From Vibrio toranzoniae (GTDB lineage Bacteria; Pseudomonadota; Gammaproteobacteria; Enterobacterales; Vibrionaceae): a DNA stretch of 64,000 nt. The notes below the pieces were generated by a model that was not told the DNA's origin, ran no database searches, and saw nothing but the letters and a program-made list of their open reading frames with translations. Position numbers and translations under genes: made by a program. Numbering within the stretch: position 1 is the stretch's first letter; each line of letters starts with the position of its first letter. The stretch covers positions 1,178,001-1,242,000 of the forward strand of contig NZ_AP025515.1 in NCBI RefSeq assembly GCF_024347655.1, given 5' to 3'. Positions 53,801-62,375 of this stretch are shown in pieces.

Positions 53801-54038
53801 TTTCCGTGCTGTAAATATGACGTCTTGGTCGTTCATCTTAGGCATCTTCCCACTGATCTTCGCTGCGGGTGCCGGGCACGTGAGCCAGAACTCTCTGGGT
53901 ATTTCACTGATCGGCGGCCTGTTATGTGTATTACTGGCGGGTACGTTCCTAATCCCTGGCTTCTACGCATTCGTGCAACGTAAGCGTGAGAAAGCACACG
54001 GTGGTAATACCAAGTTGATTCCACTCGATGATGAATAA
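50886..54038 (+). CDS. RND multidrug efflux permease (HAE1 family)
   Basis: This 1050-residue inner-membrane pump uses proton flow to export hydrophobic compounds. It starts MLSRFFIQRPKFALVISIIL; twelve spans and two large periplasmic loops follow. The proton relay is present: Asp-Asp in IVVDDAILVIENV (span 4) and Lys in AAKNAILIVEF (span 10). HAE1 assignment is clear, but which Vex/Vme pump is not. No OMF gene follows, so TolC from elsewhere is expected. Confidence 0.95.
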   Translation: MLSRFFIQRPKFALVISIILTLAGAISLAILPVAEYPKISPPSVSVSAFYTGASAEVVEQAIADPIETSVNGVENMIYMSSKSANDGSYNLNVTFDVGTDPDMAQVNVQNRVAQIESKLPQEVRMVGVTVKKRSPDLLMVLNFYSPNGEYDDQFLINYINLNVKDQLARVTGISEVNVLGGGEYAMRVWLDPEKMANLNITTSDVNRALAEQNVQVAAGRIGAAPYNNAQEVQFNLVTKGRLETADEFENVVLRANQDGSTVYLKDVARVELGKKFYDGNGKYRGQDASIVALSLQSDANALESGKAVMTMLENLSENFPEGVAYEASYDTTLFVAESIKGVVKTLIEAILLVIAVTYLFLGSARATLIPVVAIPVSLIGTFAIMQMTGFTINTVTLFGLILAIGIVVDDAILVIENVDTTMAKDPTISPRKATLIAMKEVTGPIITSTLVLLAVFIPVAMLPGITGIMYRQFALTICIAVVISSINALTLSPALCSLVLKQGGGNTARWYQVFNRGLESVTNKYGQIAVFLVKKGVLLFTFFVVALAAVTYFAKTTSTAFVPQEDKGILLVNVQLPDAASLSRTEDVTEQLLEMVEQEPGVDGVTLVNGYAFMTGASASNGASMFIKLHDWDMRNALDGQHSAQAISQRINGRAATELPQAIVFAMGPPAVPGMGAASGFEFVLEDTLGRSRTDLAMVMNDVIAEAAKQPEISHTFSTFRANVPHYYVDIDREKAQQLGIPLSEIFQTLQGNLGSLYVNDFTMFGKNFRVTMQADSEHRSSMDDLQRFHVRSSNGEMIPLSTLVTYDQIFEPDVAWRYNMYRSAVIQGQPAPGYSSGDAIAAMERVAADVLPQGYQYEWTGMAYQEVLAGNQAIFAFALALIFIYLFMVAQYESWTIPIAIILVVPVATLGSFLALNLTGTPLNLYAQIGLVLLIALAAKNAILIVEFAKVEREDKDASIEDAAVKGGTLRFRAVNMTSWSFILGIFPLIFAAGAGHVSQNSLGISLIGGLLCVLLAGTFLIPGFYAFVQRKREKAHGGNTKLIPLDDE

Positions 54039-54063
54039 ACGAGTTATTCATATATAAAAATTA

Positions 54064-54094
54064 AGACTTAGTGTTGAGCTAGGTCTTTTTTTAT
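54064..54094 (+). terminator. Terminator after the RND operon
   Basis: AGACTTAG pairs with CTAGGTCT, followed by seven T. Confidence 0.75.
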
Positions 54095-54325
54095 TCACAT
54101 TTGGAATGGCAAGTCTTGTTTATATAACAAAATGTTTGTTATGTGACAGAACTAACACTCTAATTTGGGCTGTCTAATAAAATGATGTTTTATTTATAAG
54201 TAATTGTTTTAAATTTAAAAAACAAGGTTGAGCTAACGCTTGTATGCTCGAAAATGTTTGCACAATAATGTGAAGTGTTTCAAAATTAACGGATTGTATT
54301 GAATTTTTTGTGAATTGAGGTTCTG

Positions 54326-55012
54326 ATGAAAGTCATTGATTTATTTAAACACCGAGGCGATAGCATGTCTTCGCAACACTCAGAGTTTATGCAATGGATG
54401 TCTCCAGCTCTTAGAGATTACTGGGATGACTTTCTTAATCGTACGCAAAATAGCCATTTCTTTGCGTGGGTTCGTGATCACCATAAACCTGCAGTAAATG
54501 AAGATACACCAGAGATGCCGATAGAACAGCCGATCGTGTTAAAGCCAGAAGCGCAGCTTGTGTTTGATGAGCTTAACCAGCAAATCGGGCAAGTCATTCA
54601 TACTGGCGACTGGATCAATGTAAGTCAAGAGCGCATTAACCAGTTCGGCCTTGTGACAGAAGATATGCAGTGGATTCATACTGAGCCTTCTAAGGCAGAA
54701 ACAGATTCTCCGTTCAAAACAACTATTGCACATGGTTTTTTAACCTTGTCACTGCTTCCTAGACTGACTGACAGTGTTGACCCTGACAAGTCTCAATTCC
54801 CGACAGCGAAGATGGTTGTAAACATTGGTCTTAACCAAGTACGTTTCCCATACCCTGTAAAGTCAGGCAGTAACGTTCGTGCTAAAAGTACGCTAACAAA
54901 AGTGACGCCAATTAACAAAGGCTTAGAAATTGAACGTGAAATTCGTGTAGAGATCGAAGGCATTCGTCGTCCAGGTGCTGTTATCGTTTCGGTGATTCAA
55001 CTTCACTTCTAA
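54326..55012 (+). CDS. MaoC-family (R)-enoyl-CoA hydratase-like protein
   Basis: The 228-residue protein has a hot-dog fold in its C-terminal 150 residues with hydratase-type TTIAHGFLTLSLLPRL (Asp/His-type catalytic loop), QVRFPYPVKSG and VRAKSTLTKV. The N-terminal 80 residues (HSEFMQWMSPALRDYWDDF) are an extra helical part. MaoC enzymes supply (R)-3-hydroxyacyl-CoA to PHA synthesis or beta-oxidation; no pha gene is in the window. Start ATG 54326 after GAGGTTCTG. Confidence 0.85.
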   Translation: MKVIDLFKHRGDSMSSQHSEFMQWMSPALRDYWDDFLNRTQNSHFFAWVRDHHKPAVNEDTPEMPIEQPIVLKPEAQLVFDELNQQIGQVIHTGDWINVSQERINQFGLVTEDMQWIHTEPSKAETDSPFKTTIAHGFLTLSLLPRLTDSVDPDKSQFPTAKMVVNIGLNQVRFPYPVKSGSNVRAKSTLTKVTPINKGLEIEREIRVEIEGIRRPGAVIVSVIQLHF

Positions 55013-55036
55013 GCGATATCTATAGATTCCTAAATA

Positions 55037-55065
55037 AAGAGAGAGCGTAATGCTCTCTCTTTGTG
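55037..55065 (+). terminator. Terminator after the MaoC gene
   Basis: AAAGAGAGAGC pairs with GCTCTCTCTTT. Confidence 0.8.
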
Positions 55066-55125
55066 TTTGTGCCATATCAAATCGATCTTGCCTGCATCAT
55101 TAATAACATCACTAAAGCATTTCGC

Positions 55126-55941
55126 TTACTTAATGCGTATGTAGCCGTACTCTTCGATAAGATCTTGCCCGCGTTTCGATGTCACGAATTTGATGAAATC
55201 TTGGCTTTCTTCAGAAACAGAGTCTGTTTTGTGCAGCAACAAGAATGGGCGAGCCAATTCATAGCTGTGGTTGGCAATGTTCTTAGATGTTGGCTCTACG
55301 CCTTCAAATGTGATTGCTTTAATCGAGCGGTCGACAGAACCAACAGAGATAAAACCAATGGCATGTGGGTTATGGTTAACAATCGTTTTCACCATGCTGT
55401 TGCTGTTCACAACCAAGTTATTTGGGTTGATGTCAGACACTAGGCGGTCATTAATGATTTTCGTTAAACCAAGTAAGCTCTCGAAGCTGTAGCGTGAACC
55501 AGAAGACGCTTCGCGAGTCACAACTGCGATAGGCTTATCTGCTCCCCCTACGGCTTTCCAGTTAGTGATTTTGCCTTTGTAGATATCGAATAACTGATCG
55601 CGAGTAACGTTACTCACAGCATTTGAACGGTTGGTCACCACGGCTAGGCCATCAAAGGCAATTGGAAATACCGTCAATTTCTCGTTTTGTTCAAGCTCGG
55701 TTAAGTAGCGTGAGCTCATACCGATGTCAGACACACCTTTATCAACCATGGTAATACCAGCTGTGGAACCAATACCCTGAACTGCAATATAGTTATTAGG
55801 GTGAGTCTTGTTGTATTCCTCAGCTAATACATCCATCACTCGTGACACCGAAGTGGACCCCGAAATATTGGTTTCTTGTGCAAAAGCGGCTTGAGAAGAT
55901 AGGGCCAAAGACAAAAGAGAGGCAAGCGCGACTCGTAACAT
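55126..55941 (-). CDS. PstS-like periplasmic phosphate-binding protein
   Basis: The 271-residue protein has signal peptide MLRVALASLLSLALSSQAAFA and a two-lobed binding domain: ISGSTSVSRVMDVLAEEY, GSTAGITMVDKGVSDIGMSS and REASSGSRYSF, the typical phosphate-contact loops. It captures phosphate for a Pst ABC transporter encoded elsewhere. ATG 55941 follows AGGAG. A PHO-box-like site lies about 48 bases upstream. It stands alone, without pstCAB. Confidence 0.93.
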   Translation of the reverse strand: MLRVALASLLSLALSSQAAFAQETNISGSTSVSRVMDVLAEEYNKTHPNNYIAVQGIGSTAGITMVDKGVSDIGMSSRYLTELEQNEKLTVFPIAFDGLAVVTNRSNAVSNVTRDQLFDIYKGKITNWKAVGGADKPIAVVTREASSGSRYSFESLLGLTKIINDRLVSDINPNNLVVNSNSMVKTIVNHNPHAIGFISVGSVDRSIKAITFEGVEPTSKNIANHSYELARPFLLLHKTDSVSEESQDFIKFVTSKRGQDLIEEYGYIRIK

Positions 55942-55988
55942 AAACAACTCCTAGTGAATAATATATGTAGAGCATGATAAGTCGGTTA

Positions 55989-56006
55989 TGTGACGCTTTT
56001 GTGAAA
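55989..56006 (-). promoter_or_regulatory. Candidate PHO box upstream of pstS
   Basis: On the minus strand TTTCACA-AAAG-CGTCACA gives two 7-base direct repeats separated by 4 bases, the architecture of a PhoB site. It lies 48 bases before the start, and TATCAT ten bases downstream of it could be the -10 element. Phosphate starvation control is inferred from motif plus gene type. Confidence 0.55.
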
Positions 56007-56195
56007 TTCGATAAGCTTGCTTAATGGCTGCTGGCTTGGTTTATGAAAACAGGATTTGGTTAGGAGGTCCGGGTTTGTTGATGGGATTACGGTTGATATT
56101 TTACTCGCTCTTGTTCGCTAAAATGTTTGTTGAGTCCTAAAGTGTATATATGGACTCTAAACTTTGAGAGTTTGTATGAAGTTAGAAGAGGTGTT

Positions 56196-56558
56196 ATGTC
56201 CGTCATTCATATAGAGCTGAATCGTCTTTTAATTGGGGCTGAAAGGATCTGTACTTCTCGAAATTGCAGCTTACCCGTAGAGCTAGGCAAGTCTCTATAT
56301 GAAGAGTGTGAGAGAGGCGTACTGTTTTCTCAGGCGTATTACTTGCTTGATTCATCTCATAGCTATTATATAAATGAGATCGCTCGCGTTACCTTTGATG
56401 AGTCGCTATCTTGTTGGTGGGTGACAGTGCCACTTGAAGATGATACGGAAACAGATTCAGTGAATTGGGGGCCTTATCCCTATCTTCCTAAATCGAAGGA
56501 TCTTGATGCAATTCTAACTGAAATAGAAAAAGATCCTAAATCGTACTTCTGGTCATAA
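56196..56558 (+). CDS. Uncharacterised small protein
   Basis: 120 residues from ATG 56196 (MSVIHIELNRLLIGAERICT), preceded by AGAGGTGTT. The body has aromatic YYLLDSSHSYYIN and CWWVTVPLEDD stretches and an acidic end. A TTG 69 bases upstream is in frame and less likely. No signal peptide; I recognise no family. It sits between divergent/convergent genes with its own promoter region. Confidence 0.7.
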   Translation: MSVIHIELNRLLIGAERICTSRNCSLPVELGKSLYEECERGVLFSQAYYLLDSSHSYYINEIARVTFDESLSCWWVTVPLEDDTETDSVNWGPYPYLPKSKDLDAILTEIEKDPKSYFWS

Positions 56559-56657
56559 CTCTTTTGCTTTTTGATGGTGTAATGCCAGTGTGGAATTGTC
56601 TGCATAAGTTTTTAATTAAGACACTTCCAACCAATACGTCCAGCAACATTTTTAGAC

Positions 56658-57482
56658 TCACGGTTTTATTTTTTGCAGTTGTGCTTGCGCTATTACTGCC
56701 CGGAAATCTTTTGGTGTTTGACCGTGATGTGTTTTAAATGCGGTACTGAAGTGAGCTGCACTTTTAAAGCCAGATTCATAAGCTACTTGAGTAATCGACT
56801 TATTCGATGTTCTGAGTTGTGTTGCAGCATGGGCGATTCGCTTTATCTTCAGTAGATTTGAAAACGACAGATTTTCAGCAGACAAGCGGCGTTTCAGAGT
56901 GGCAGGGGACATCTCCATGTAACTGGCTAGTGATTCTAACGAAATGTTATTTTCAATGTTCTGCTCGATGTAATGTATAACCTTTTGCACCACTGTTAAA
57001 CTGGAAGCTCGTGCAATGAGGACTAGTAATGCAGGGTACTTCTCTACCATTAGGGATAATAGAGCCAAACTCAGTTGAACAAGTGCATAGTCATTTTGAG
57101 AAGACGAGTCAGCAAGCGATATAATCAGCTCTTTTAAATGACAGATCTCAGTGTCAGTTTGATTGAACTTAAGGTACTTGCCTGGGAGTTGAGCCGAGTC
57201 TAAATCGCTGAACTGATTGATGAAATTTTGGTAAATAGCCGAGTCAAAGTCTAAGCAGGTTGCGTTGAATTCACCATTTTCAGTGTTAACTGTGATGTCT
57301 TTAATCTGACCAGAATTGTAAAGTGTGAAATCGCCAGCTTGTAACGAGGCTTCAGTGCCGTTAGGCAGCATGAAAGAAATACTGCCCTTCGATACCATGA
57401 AGATACCGTTTTTTGAAATGGGGTAACGCTCCCGTTTTCTGGGGATAAAATTGTTAAACTGAGTAATAGTGATTGATGGCAT
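56658..57482 (-). CDS. AraC-family transcriptional regulator
   Basis: The 274-residue regulator has an N-terminal cupin-like effector domain (about 10-150) and a C-terminal double helix-turn-helix (about 170-265): NISLESLASYMEMSPATLKR and VAYESGFKSAAHFSTAFKTH, ending PKDFR. It is of the ToxT/YqhC-like general class. Effector and targets unknown. Neighbour on same strand is rnb upstream, separated by a terminator. Confidence 0.9.
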   Translation of the reverse strand: MPSITITQFNNFIPRKRERYPISKNGIFMVSKGSISFMLPNGTEASLQAGDFTLYNSGQIKDITVNTENGEFNATCLDFDSAIYQNFINQFSDLDSAQLPGKYLKFNQTDTEICHLKELIISLADSSSQNDYALVQLSLALLSLMVEKYPALLVLIARASSLTVVQKVIHYIEQNIENNISLESLASYMEMSPATLKRRLSAENLSFSNLLKIKRIAHAATQLRTSNKSITQVAYESGFKSAAHFSTAFKTHHGQTPKDFRAVIAQAQLQKIKP

Positions 57483-57547
57483 AGCGTGCTTCTTTGAGGT
57501 TGTAACTTGATTGTTTTTTTAAGTATTGTTTAAGCATGAGACATTTA

Positions 57548-57577
57548 CAAAAAAGGCGCTAACAATTAGCGCCTTTA
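57548..57577 (-). terminator. Terminator of rnb
   Basis: AAAGGCGCTAA pairs with TTAGCGCCTTTTTT on the minus strand, 22 bases after the RNase II stop. Confidence 0.88.
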
Positions 57578-57598
57578 GAAAGTTGAACTTAGAAGAAT

Positions 57599-59605
57599 TT
57601 AAGCTTCTGTTCCATTGGTCGTTTCAGGTTCGTTAGGTAAGTCTGCAAAAACTTGAGTCGGTTTTGCTACTAAGTTACGGTTTTCCTGATTAACTTCAGA
57701 GAGAACTACTTCTAAAACGTCTCCCAGTTTGTATACCATTTCTTTATCGACAGATACAGTGCCCATATCACTGTTGCATTCGATTCTTTCTTTATTATCA
57801 ATAATAAGAGAACCAGGGATAAATGCAGCGGCACCATTCTCAAGCAGGCGCACACGCATACCGGCACGGTTAATGTCGAAGATCTCTGCTTGGAAGCGAG
57901 TTTCATCTGCTGGAGCATTCGCTAGAGTACGAGCATATAACCAATCGCCAACATTGCGCTCGGCCATACCGTGGTGACGGCGGTGTAAGGCAAGCTCATC
58001 ACCGATAGTTTCATCCGGTGTTTGAATTGGCGCTTTACCTAAAATGTGCGCTTTAAGCATACGATGGTTAATCATGTCACCGTATTTACGGATTGGAGAA
58101 GTCCAAGTTGCGTAAATGTCTAAACCCATAGCGTAGTGCGGCGCAGGCTCATTGCTGATTTCGCTGTACGCTTGGAATTTACGAATACGGTTGTCGTAGT
58201 AGCTGTTGTCCAAAGAACCCAACCAACGACGTAGAGTAGCAAAACCTTCTAGAGAAACGATTTGCTCTTCAGTGAATGGTGTTTCCGCTTGCGGGTTTAC
58301 TAGCTCAAGCACGTCAGCGACTTTCTCAGCCTTAAAACCAGAATGGCAGTTAAACACACCTTGGTTGAAGCTTTCTTTTAATACTCGACCTGCACAGATG
58401 TTTGCGCTGATCATTGATTCTTCAACCAGCTTGTTTGCACTGCGACGCATGTCAGCGTGGATAGCAACAACATCGTTATCTTCGCTAAGTTCAAAGCGGT
58501 AGTCAGGGCGATCTGGGAACACAACAGCGTTTGCTGAGCGCCATGCTGAACGTGCTTGAGCAAATTGGTGAAGATCAGAAACAATTACAGCAATCTCTTC
58601 TGATGGTTGCCATTTCTCTGATGCACCGGTCTCTAGCCAGTCTGATACGTTGTCGTAGGCAAGACGAGCGTGAGACTTGATGTTGGCAGCGAAGAAGTTG
58701 ATGTCGTCGCCAATAACGCCATCTTTAGATACCGTTACTGTGCAGCAAAGAGCTGGGCGAACTTCGTTTTCGATAAGTGAGCACAAGTTGTCTGCAAGAT
58801 CACGAGGCAACATTGGGATGTTACGACCTGGAAGGTAAATCGTGAAACCACGCTCACGAGCTACTTTATCCATTGCGTCATCTGGAGAGATGTAAGCCGT
58901 AGGATCAGCAATCGCGATAGTCAGTTCAAAATCGCCGTTCTCTTTCTTTTTCGCGTAAAGCGCATCGTCCATATCTTTTGTGCTTTCGCCATCGATAGTC
59001 ACAAAAGGTACGTGAGTCATGTCTACACGTTCAAGATCGGCGTCATCATTGATCTGCCAGTTGTCGATGCCTGCAGGCTCACTGTTTGGCAGATCGTTCT
59101 GTGCCAGCGTAACCCACCAAGGAGCGATCTTATCATCAGCGTCAGTGATTTTTTCAGAGATCTGAGCCAGAAAGCCGTTGTCACCTTTTAATGGGTGCTG
59201 AACGATGTGAGCAACAACCCAGTCACCTTCTTTTAGCGTTTCAGGGTTTAATCCCTTCATTGCTTTCGCTTTAAGTTGCAGCTTTTTCAGTTGCGGGTGA
59301 TCAGGAACAACGTTCAGTCGGCCTTTAAAAAGCTTAACTCGTGCGATGAAGCGAGTAAGACCTTGTTCAACCAGTTCCTCTGGCTCGGCTACTTCGCGTT
59401 CTTTCTCTGTACGAATGATGGCAATGACTTTGTCGCCATGCACACATTTTTTCATGTACGGAGGCGGGATGAAGTAGCTTGTTTTGCTATCGACTTCGAG
59501 AAAACCAAACCCTTTCTCAGTGGCTTTGATCGTACCTTCCTTTTTAGGGAGGGTTTCTTGGATTTGCTGTTTTAGCTGAGCGAGTAGAGGATTATCTTGA
59601 AACAT
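57599..59605 (-). CDS. rnb: Exoribonuclease II
   Basis: RNase II degrades single-stranded RNA processively from the 3' end. The 668-residue protein has two N-terminal cold-shock domains (about 20-175), the RNB catalytic domain with IDGESTKDMDDALY holding four aspartates, and a C-terminal S1 domain (about 560-640). Length is close to E. coli Rnb (644). Start ATG 59605. It is divergent from the CsdA-type helicase across 392 bases. Confidence 0.95.
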   Translation of the reverse strand: MFQDNPLLAQLKQQIQETLPKKEGTIKATEKGFGFLEVDSKTSYFIPPPYMKKCVHGDKVIAIIRTEKEREVAEPEELVEQGLTRFIARVKLFKGRLNVVPDHPQLKKLQLKAKAMKGLNPETLKEGDWVVAHIVQHPLKGDNGFLAQISEKITDADDKIAPWWVTLAQNDLPNSEPAGIDNWQINDDADLERVDMTHVPFVTIDGESTKDMDDALYAKKKENGDFELTIAIADPTAYISPDDAMDKVARERGFTIYLPGRNIPMLPRDLADNLCSLIENEVRPALCCTVTVSKDGVIGDDINFFAANIKSHARLAYDNVSDWLETGASEKWQPSEEIAVIVSDLHQFAQARSAWRSANAVVFPDRPDYRFELSEDNDVVAIHADMRRSANKLVEESMISANICAGRVLKESFNQGVFNCHSGFKAEKVADVLELVNPQAETPFTEEQIVSLEGFATLRRWLGSLDNSYYDNRIRKFQAYSEISNEPAPHYAMGLDIYATWTSPIRKYGDMINHRMLKAHILGKAPIQTPDETIGDELALHRRHHGMAERNVGDWLYARTLANAPADETRFQAEIFDINRAGMRVRLLENGAAAFIPGSLIIDNKERIECNSDMGTVSVDKEMVYKLGDVLEVVLSEVNQENRNLVAKPTQVFADLPNEPETTNGTEA

Positions 59606-59997
59606 CTTACTTTTATCTAACGAGGATACTTGAGCATACTATAATGATTGCGAGGCTCGATTACTACTTAAAGCCGAAGTGGGAGTGAATTAATTGCGCA
59701 CTCATTTAAGTCTATCAATTTGACGATTGAAGCAAGCCGTGGCGAGATATTCATCAAGTTTTGACGATATGGTAGTCAATAATGGTATAAAACCGAAAAA
59801 TATGTGATGTATTTCAATTTTTTCTGGATTTTTTTATGCATTTAGGGAATAATCCGCCTCCCTTAGACGTCCCTAATGGCTTGAAGTGTTTTATTACTGC
59901 TTCGTAACTCTGAATGGAATCAGTATCTGATTGGATCAGTATTGGAATTGGTAGAGCTCCCGGGACCTTTTGTTTACTTATATATAGTGGGATCCCA
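59606..59997. other. Divergent rnb/csdA region with long csdA leader
   Basis: 392 bases that hold both promoters and what looks like a long untranslated leader of the helicase gene. Long leaders are known for cold-shock helicase mRNAs; here a cold-shock box was not identified. No repeat or ORF is called. Confidence 0.5.
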
Positions 59998-61995
59998 ATG
60001 TCCGAATCTGTAATTCAATTTAATGAATTAGCCCTAAACGATAACATTCTTTCAGCTCTTGATAGTATGGGTTTCGTTTCTCCAACTCCAATCCAAGCAG
60101 CAGCTATTCCTCTTCTTCTCGAAGGCCGTGACGCACTAGGTAAAGCACAGACTGGTACTGGTAAAACAGCTGCATTCTCTCTGCCTTTACTTAACAAAAT
60201 CAACCTAAATCAACACAAACCACAAGCAATCATCATGGCTCCTACTCGTGAGCTAGCGATTCAAGTTGCTGCGGAAATCAAAAACCTTGGTCGTGATGTT
60301 AAAGGTCTTAAAGTTCTTGAAATCTACGGTGGTGCTTCAATTGTTGACCAAATGCGTGCTCTAAGCCGCGGTGCTCACATTGTTGTTGGTACTCCAGGTC
60401 GTGTTAAAGACTTACTAACTCGTGACCGTCTACACCTAGATGAAGCGCATACATTTGTTCTTGATGAAGCAGATGAAATGCTGAAAATGGGCTTTGTAGA
60501 TGACGTAACTTGGATTCTTGAGCAAGCTCCAGAAACTGCACAACGTGTACTTTTCTCTGCAACTATGCCTCCAATGGTTAAGACTATTGTTGACCGTTAC
60601 CTACGTAACCCTGCACGAGTTGACGTTGCTGGTACTAACCACACCGTTGATAAAGTAGCGCAGAATTACTGGGTTGTTAAAGGCGTAGAAAAAGACGAAG
60701 CAATGTCTCGTCTTCTTGAAACTGAAGAAACTGACGCATCAATCGTATTCGTACGTACTCGTCAAGACACTGAGCGTCTAGCTGATTGGCTATCTGCACG
60801 TGGCTTCAAAGCTGCTGCATTGCACGGTGATATTCCTCAGTCTCTACGTGAGCGCACTGTTGATCACATCAAACAAGGTGTTATCGACATCCTAGTTGCA
60901 ACTGACGTTGTAGCACGTGGTCTTGATGTTCCACGTATTACTCACGTATTCAACTACGACATTCCATTTGATGTTGAATCTTACATCCACCGTATTGGTC
61001 GTACTGGCCGTGCTGGACGTAAAGGTAAAGCGATCCTACTCGTTCGCACTAACCAAATTCGCATGCTTCGCACTATCGAGCGCGTAACAAAGTCATCTAT
61101 GGAAGAGATCCAACTTCCGCTACGTGATCAAGTAGCCGCAGCTCGTGTTGCTAAGCTTGGTGCTGAACTAGAAACTGAGAAAGAAAGCAAAGCAATAGAA
61201 AACTTTGCAGGTCTTATCTCTACGCTTCAAGAGTCTCTAGAAGTAGACGCTGCTACACTAGCTGCGATGCTTCTTAAGCGCCAGCAAGGTAAGAGCCCAT
61301 TATTCTACGTTGGCGAAGACCCAATGATCGCTGCTATCGAGCGCGATAAAAATCGTCGTAAAGATCGCCGTGAAGATCGTGACAACGGCCGCGACGGTGG
61401 TGGTCGTAACTTCAATACTCAAGATTGGGATACTTACCAACTACAAGTTGGTCGTGAGCAAGGTGTTCAAGTTAAAGATATCGTTGGTGCATTGGCAAAT
61501 GAACTTGGCTTAACTAAAGGTTCTATCGGTGCTATCAAACTAGACCAAGGTTCTACTTACGTTCAGCTTCCTAAAGCAATGAACTCAGAAACGGCTGGTA
61601 AGCTAAGCAAGCTTCGTATTCGCCAAAAAGAAGCTGGCGCTGTAGTTGTTGATTTCAACGACTTCCGTGAGCCTCGTCGTGGCGGCGGCGGTCGTGATGG
61701 AAACCGTGGTGGCGGTCGTGGTGGTCGTGATGGTGGCGGCTACCGTGGTAACCGTGAAGGCGGCAATCGCGAAGGTGGTAACCGTGAAGGTGGAAATGGC
61801 GGTCGTGGCGGCTACCGTGGTAACCGTGACGGTGCACGCGATGGTAACTCTGCTGGTGGTCGTGATGGCGAACGTCGTTTTGACCGCAACCGTGGCGGTG
61901 ATCACCGTGGTAACTTCCGTGGTGAACGTGGTCATGGAAACGGCAATGCTAATGCTGGTAACCGTGGTCGTCGTCCAGAGCGCAGCGAAGGTTAA
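59998..61995 (+). CDS. deaD: CsdA/DeaD-type cold-shock DEAD-box helicase
   Basis: This 665-residue helicase unwinds structured mRNA and rRNA at low temperature. Core motifs: AQTGTGKTAAF, PTRELAIQ, GTPGRVKD, DEADEML, SATMP and HRIGRTGRAG. It adds the C-terminal GREQGVQVKDIVGALANEL RNA-binding domain and a Gly/Arg-rich tail (about 560-660) with many RGG-type repeats. ATG 59998 (MSESVIQFNE) is chosen; upstream frame to 59914 lies in the leader. Start context GGGATCCC is weak. Confidence 0.93.
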   Translation: MSESVIQFNELALNDNILSALDSMGFVSPTPIQAAAIPLLLEGRDALGKAQTGTGKTAAFSLPLLNKINLNQHKPQAIIMAPTRELAIQVAAEIKNLGRDVKGLKVLEIYGGASIVDQMRALSRGAHIVVGTPGRVKDLLTRDRLHLDEAHTFVLDEADEMLKMGFVDDVTWILEQAPETAQRVLFSATMPPMVKTIVDRYLRNPARVDVAGTNHTVDKVAQNYWVVKGVEKDEAMSRLLETEETDASIVFVRTRQDTERLADWLSARGFKAAALHGDIPQSLRERTVDHIKQGVIDILVATDVVARGLDVPRITHVFNYDIPFDVESYIHRIGRTGRAGRKGKAILLVRTNQIRMLRTIERVTKSSMEEIQLPLRDQVAAARVAKLGAELETEKESKAIENFAGLISTLQESLEVDAATLAAMLLKRQQGKSPLFYVGEDPMIAAIERDKNRRKDRREDRDNGRDGGGRNFNTQDWDTYQLQVGREQGVQVKDIVGALANELGLTKGSIGAIKLDQGSTYVQLPKAMNSETAGKLSKLRIRQKEAGAVVVDFNDFREPRRGGGGRDGNRGGGRGGRDGGGYRGNREGGNREGGNREGGNGGRGGYRGNRDGARDGNSAGGRDGERRFDRNRGGDHRGNFRGERGHGNGNANAGNRGRRPERSEG

Positions 61996-62036
61996 TTAAC
62001 CTGTCTCTTAGACGCTTTAGTCTAGACCCTGAATTT

Positions 62037-62066
62037 AAAAGCCGAGCGTTATGCTCGGCTTTTTTG
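62037..62066 (+). terminator. Terminator after the CsdA-type gene
   Basis: AAAAGCCGAGC pairs with GCTCGGCTTTTTT. Confidence 0.9.
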
Positions 62067-62375
62067 TGTCCGAAAATTTAGGTTCTCATCGGTTTTATCT
62101 CATTGAACTGCTTAATATCAATCGTAGTAAATTACGGGTCAACCCGCTTGTTAAAGAGGTCGATAATTTCGTTAGCTTATTGATTTTTTATTCAACTATT
62201 TTTTAATTTCATTCTCGAAATAAATAAACTGATGATAAAGATCAACTTAATTGTGTTCATTTGATGATTTTTTAAAAACAAAAGTTGAAAGATTCAAAAA
62301 TTATTGAATAATGGGCTTAACTAAAATTGAAGTAAACACTTCATCCAATTCGTAATAAAACAGGATCCATATCCA
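62067..62375. other. Intergenic region upstream of acetate kinase
   Basis: About 310 bases: a degenerate MITE-like half copy (62115-62202) and then AT-rich sequence that should hold the ackA promoter. No operator is identified. Confidence 0.45.
62115..62202. repeat. Degenerate half copy of the MITE-like repeat
   Basis: ATATCAATCGTAGTAAATTA and CGCTTGTTAAAGAGGTCGAT follow the left half of the copies at 5281 and 43942 with several changes. The right half and its inverted end are not found. Confidence 0.55.

Noticed and set aside
55063..55443. 126-codon frame opposite pstS
   Set aside because: It overlaps pstS fully and starts in its downstream spacer without a ribosome-binding site.
61603..61999. 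Thr/Val-rich frames overlapping the RGG tail of the CsdA-type helicase
   Set aside because: The low-complexity Gly/Arg repeat coding sequence gives open frames in other phases; not genes.
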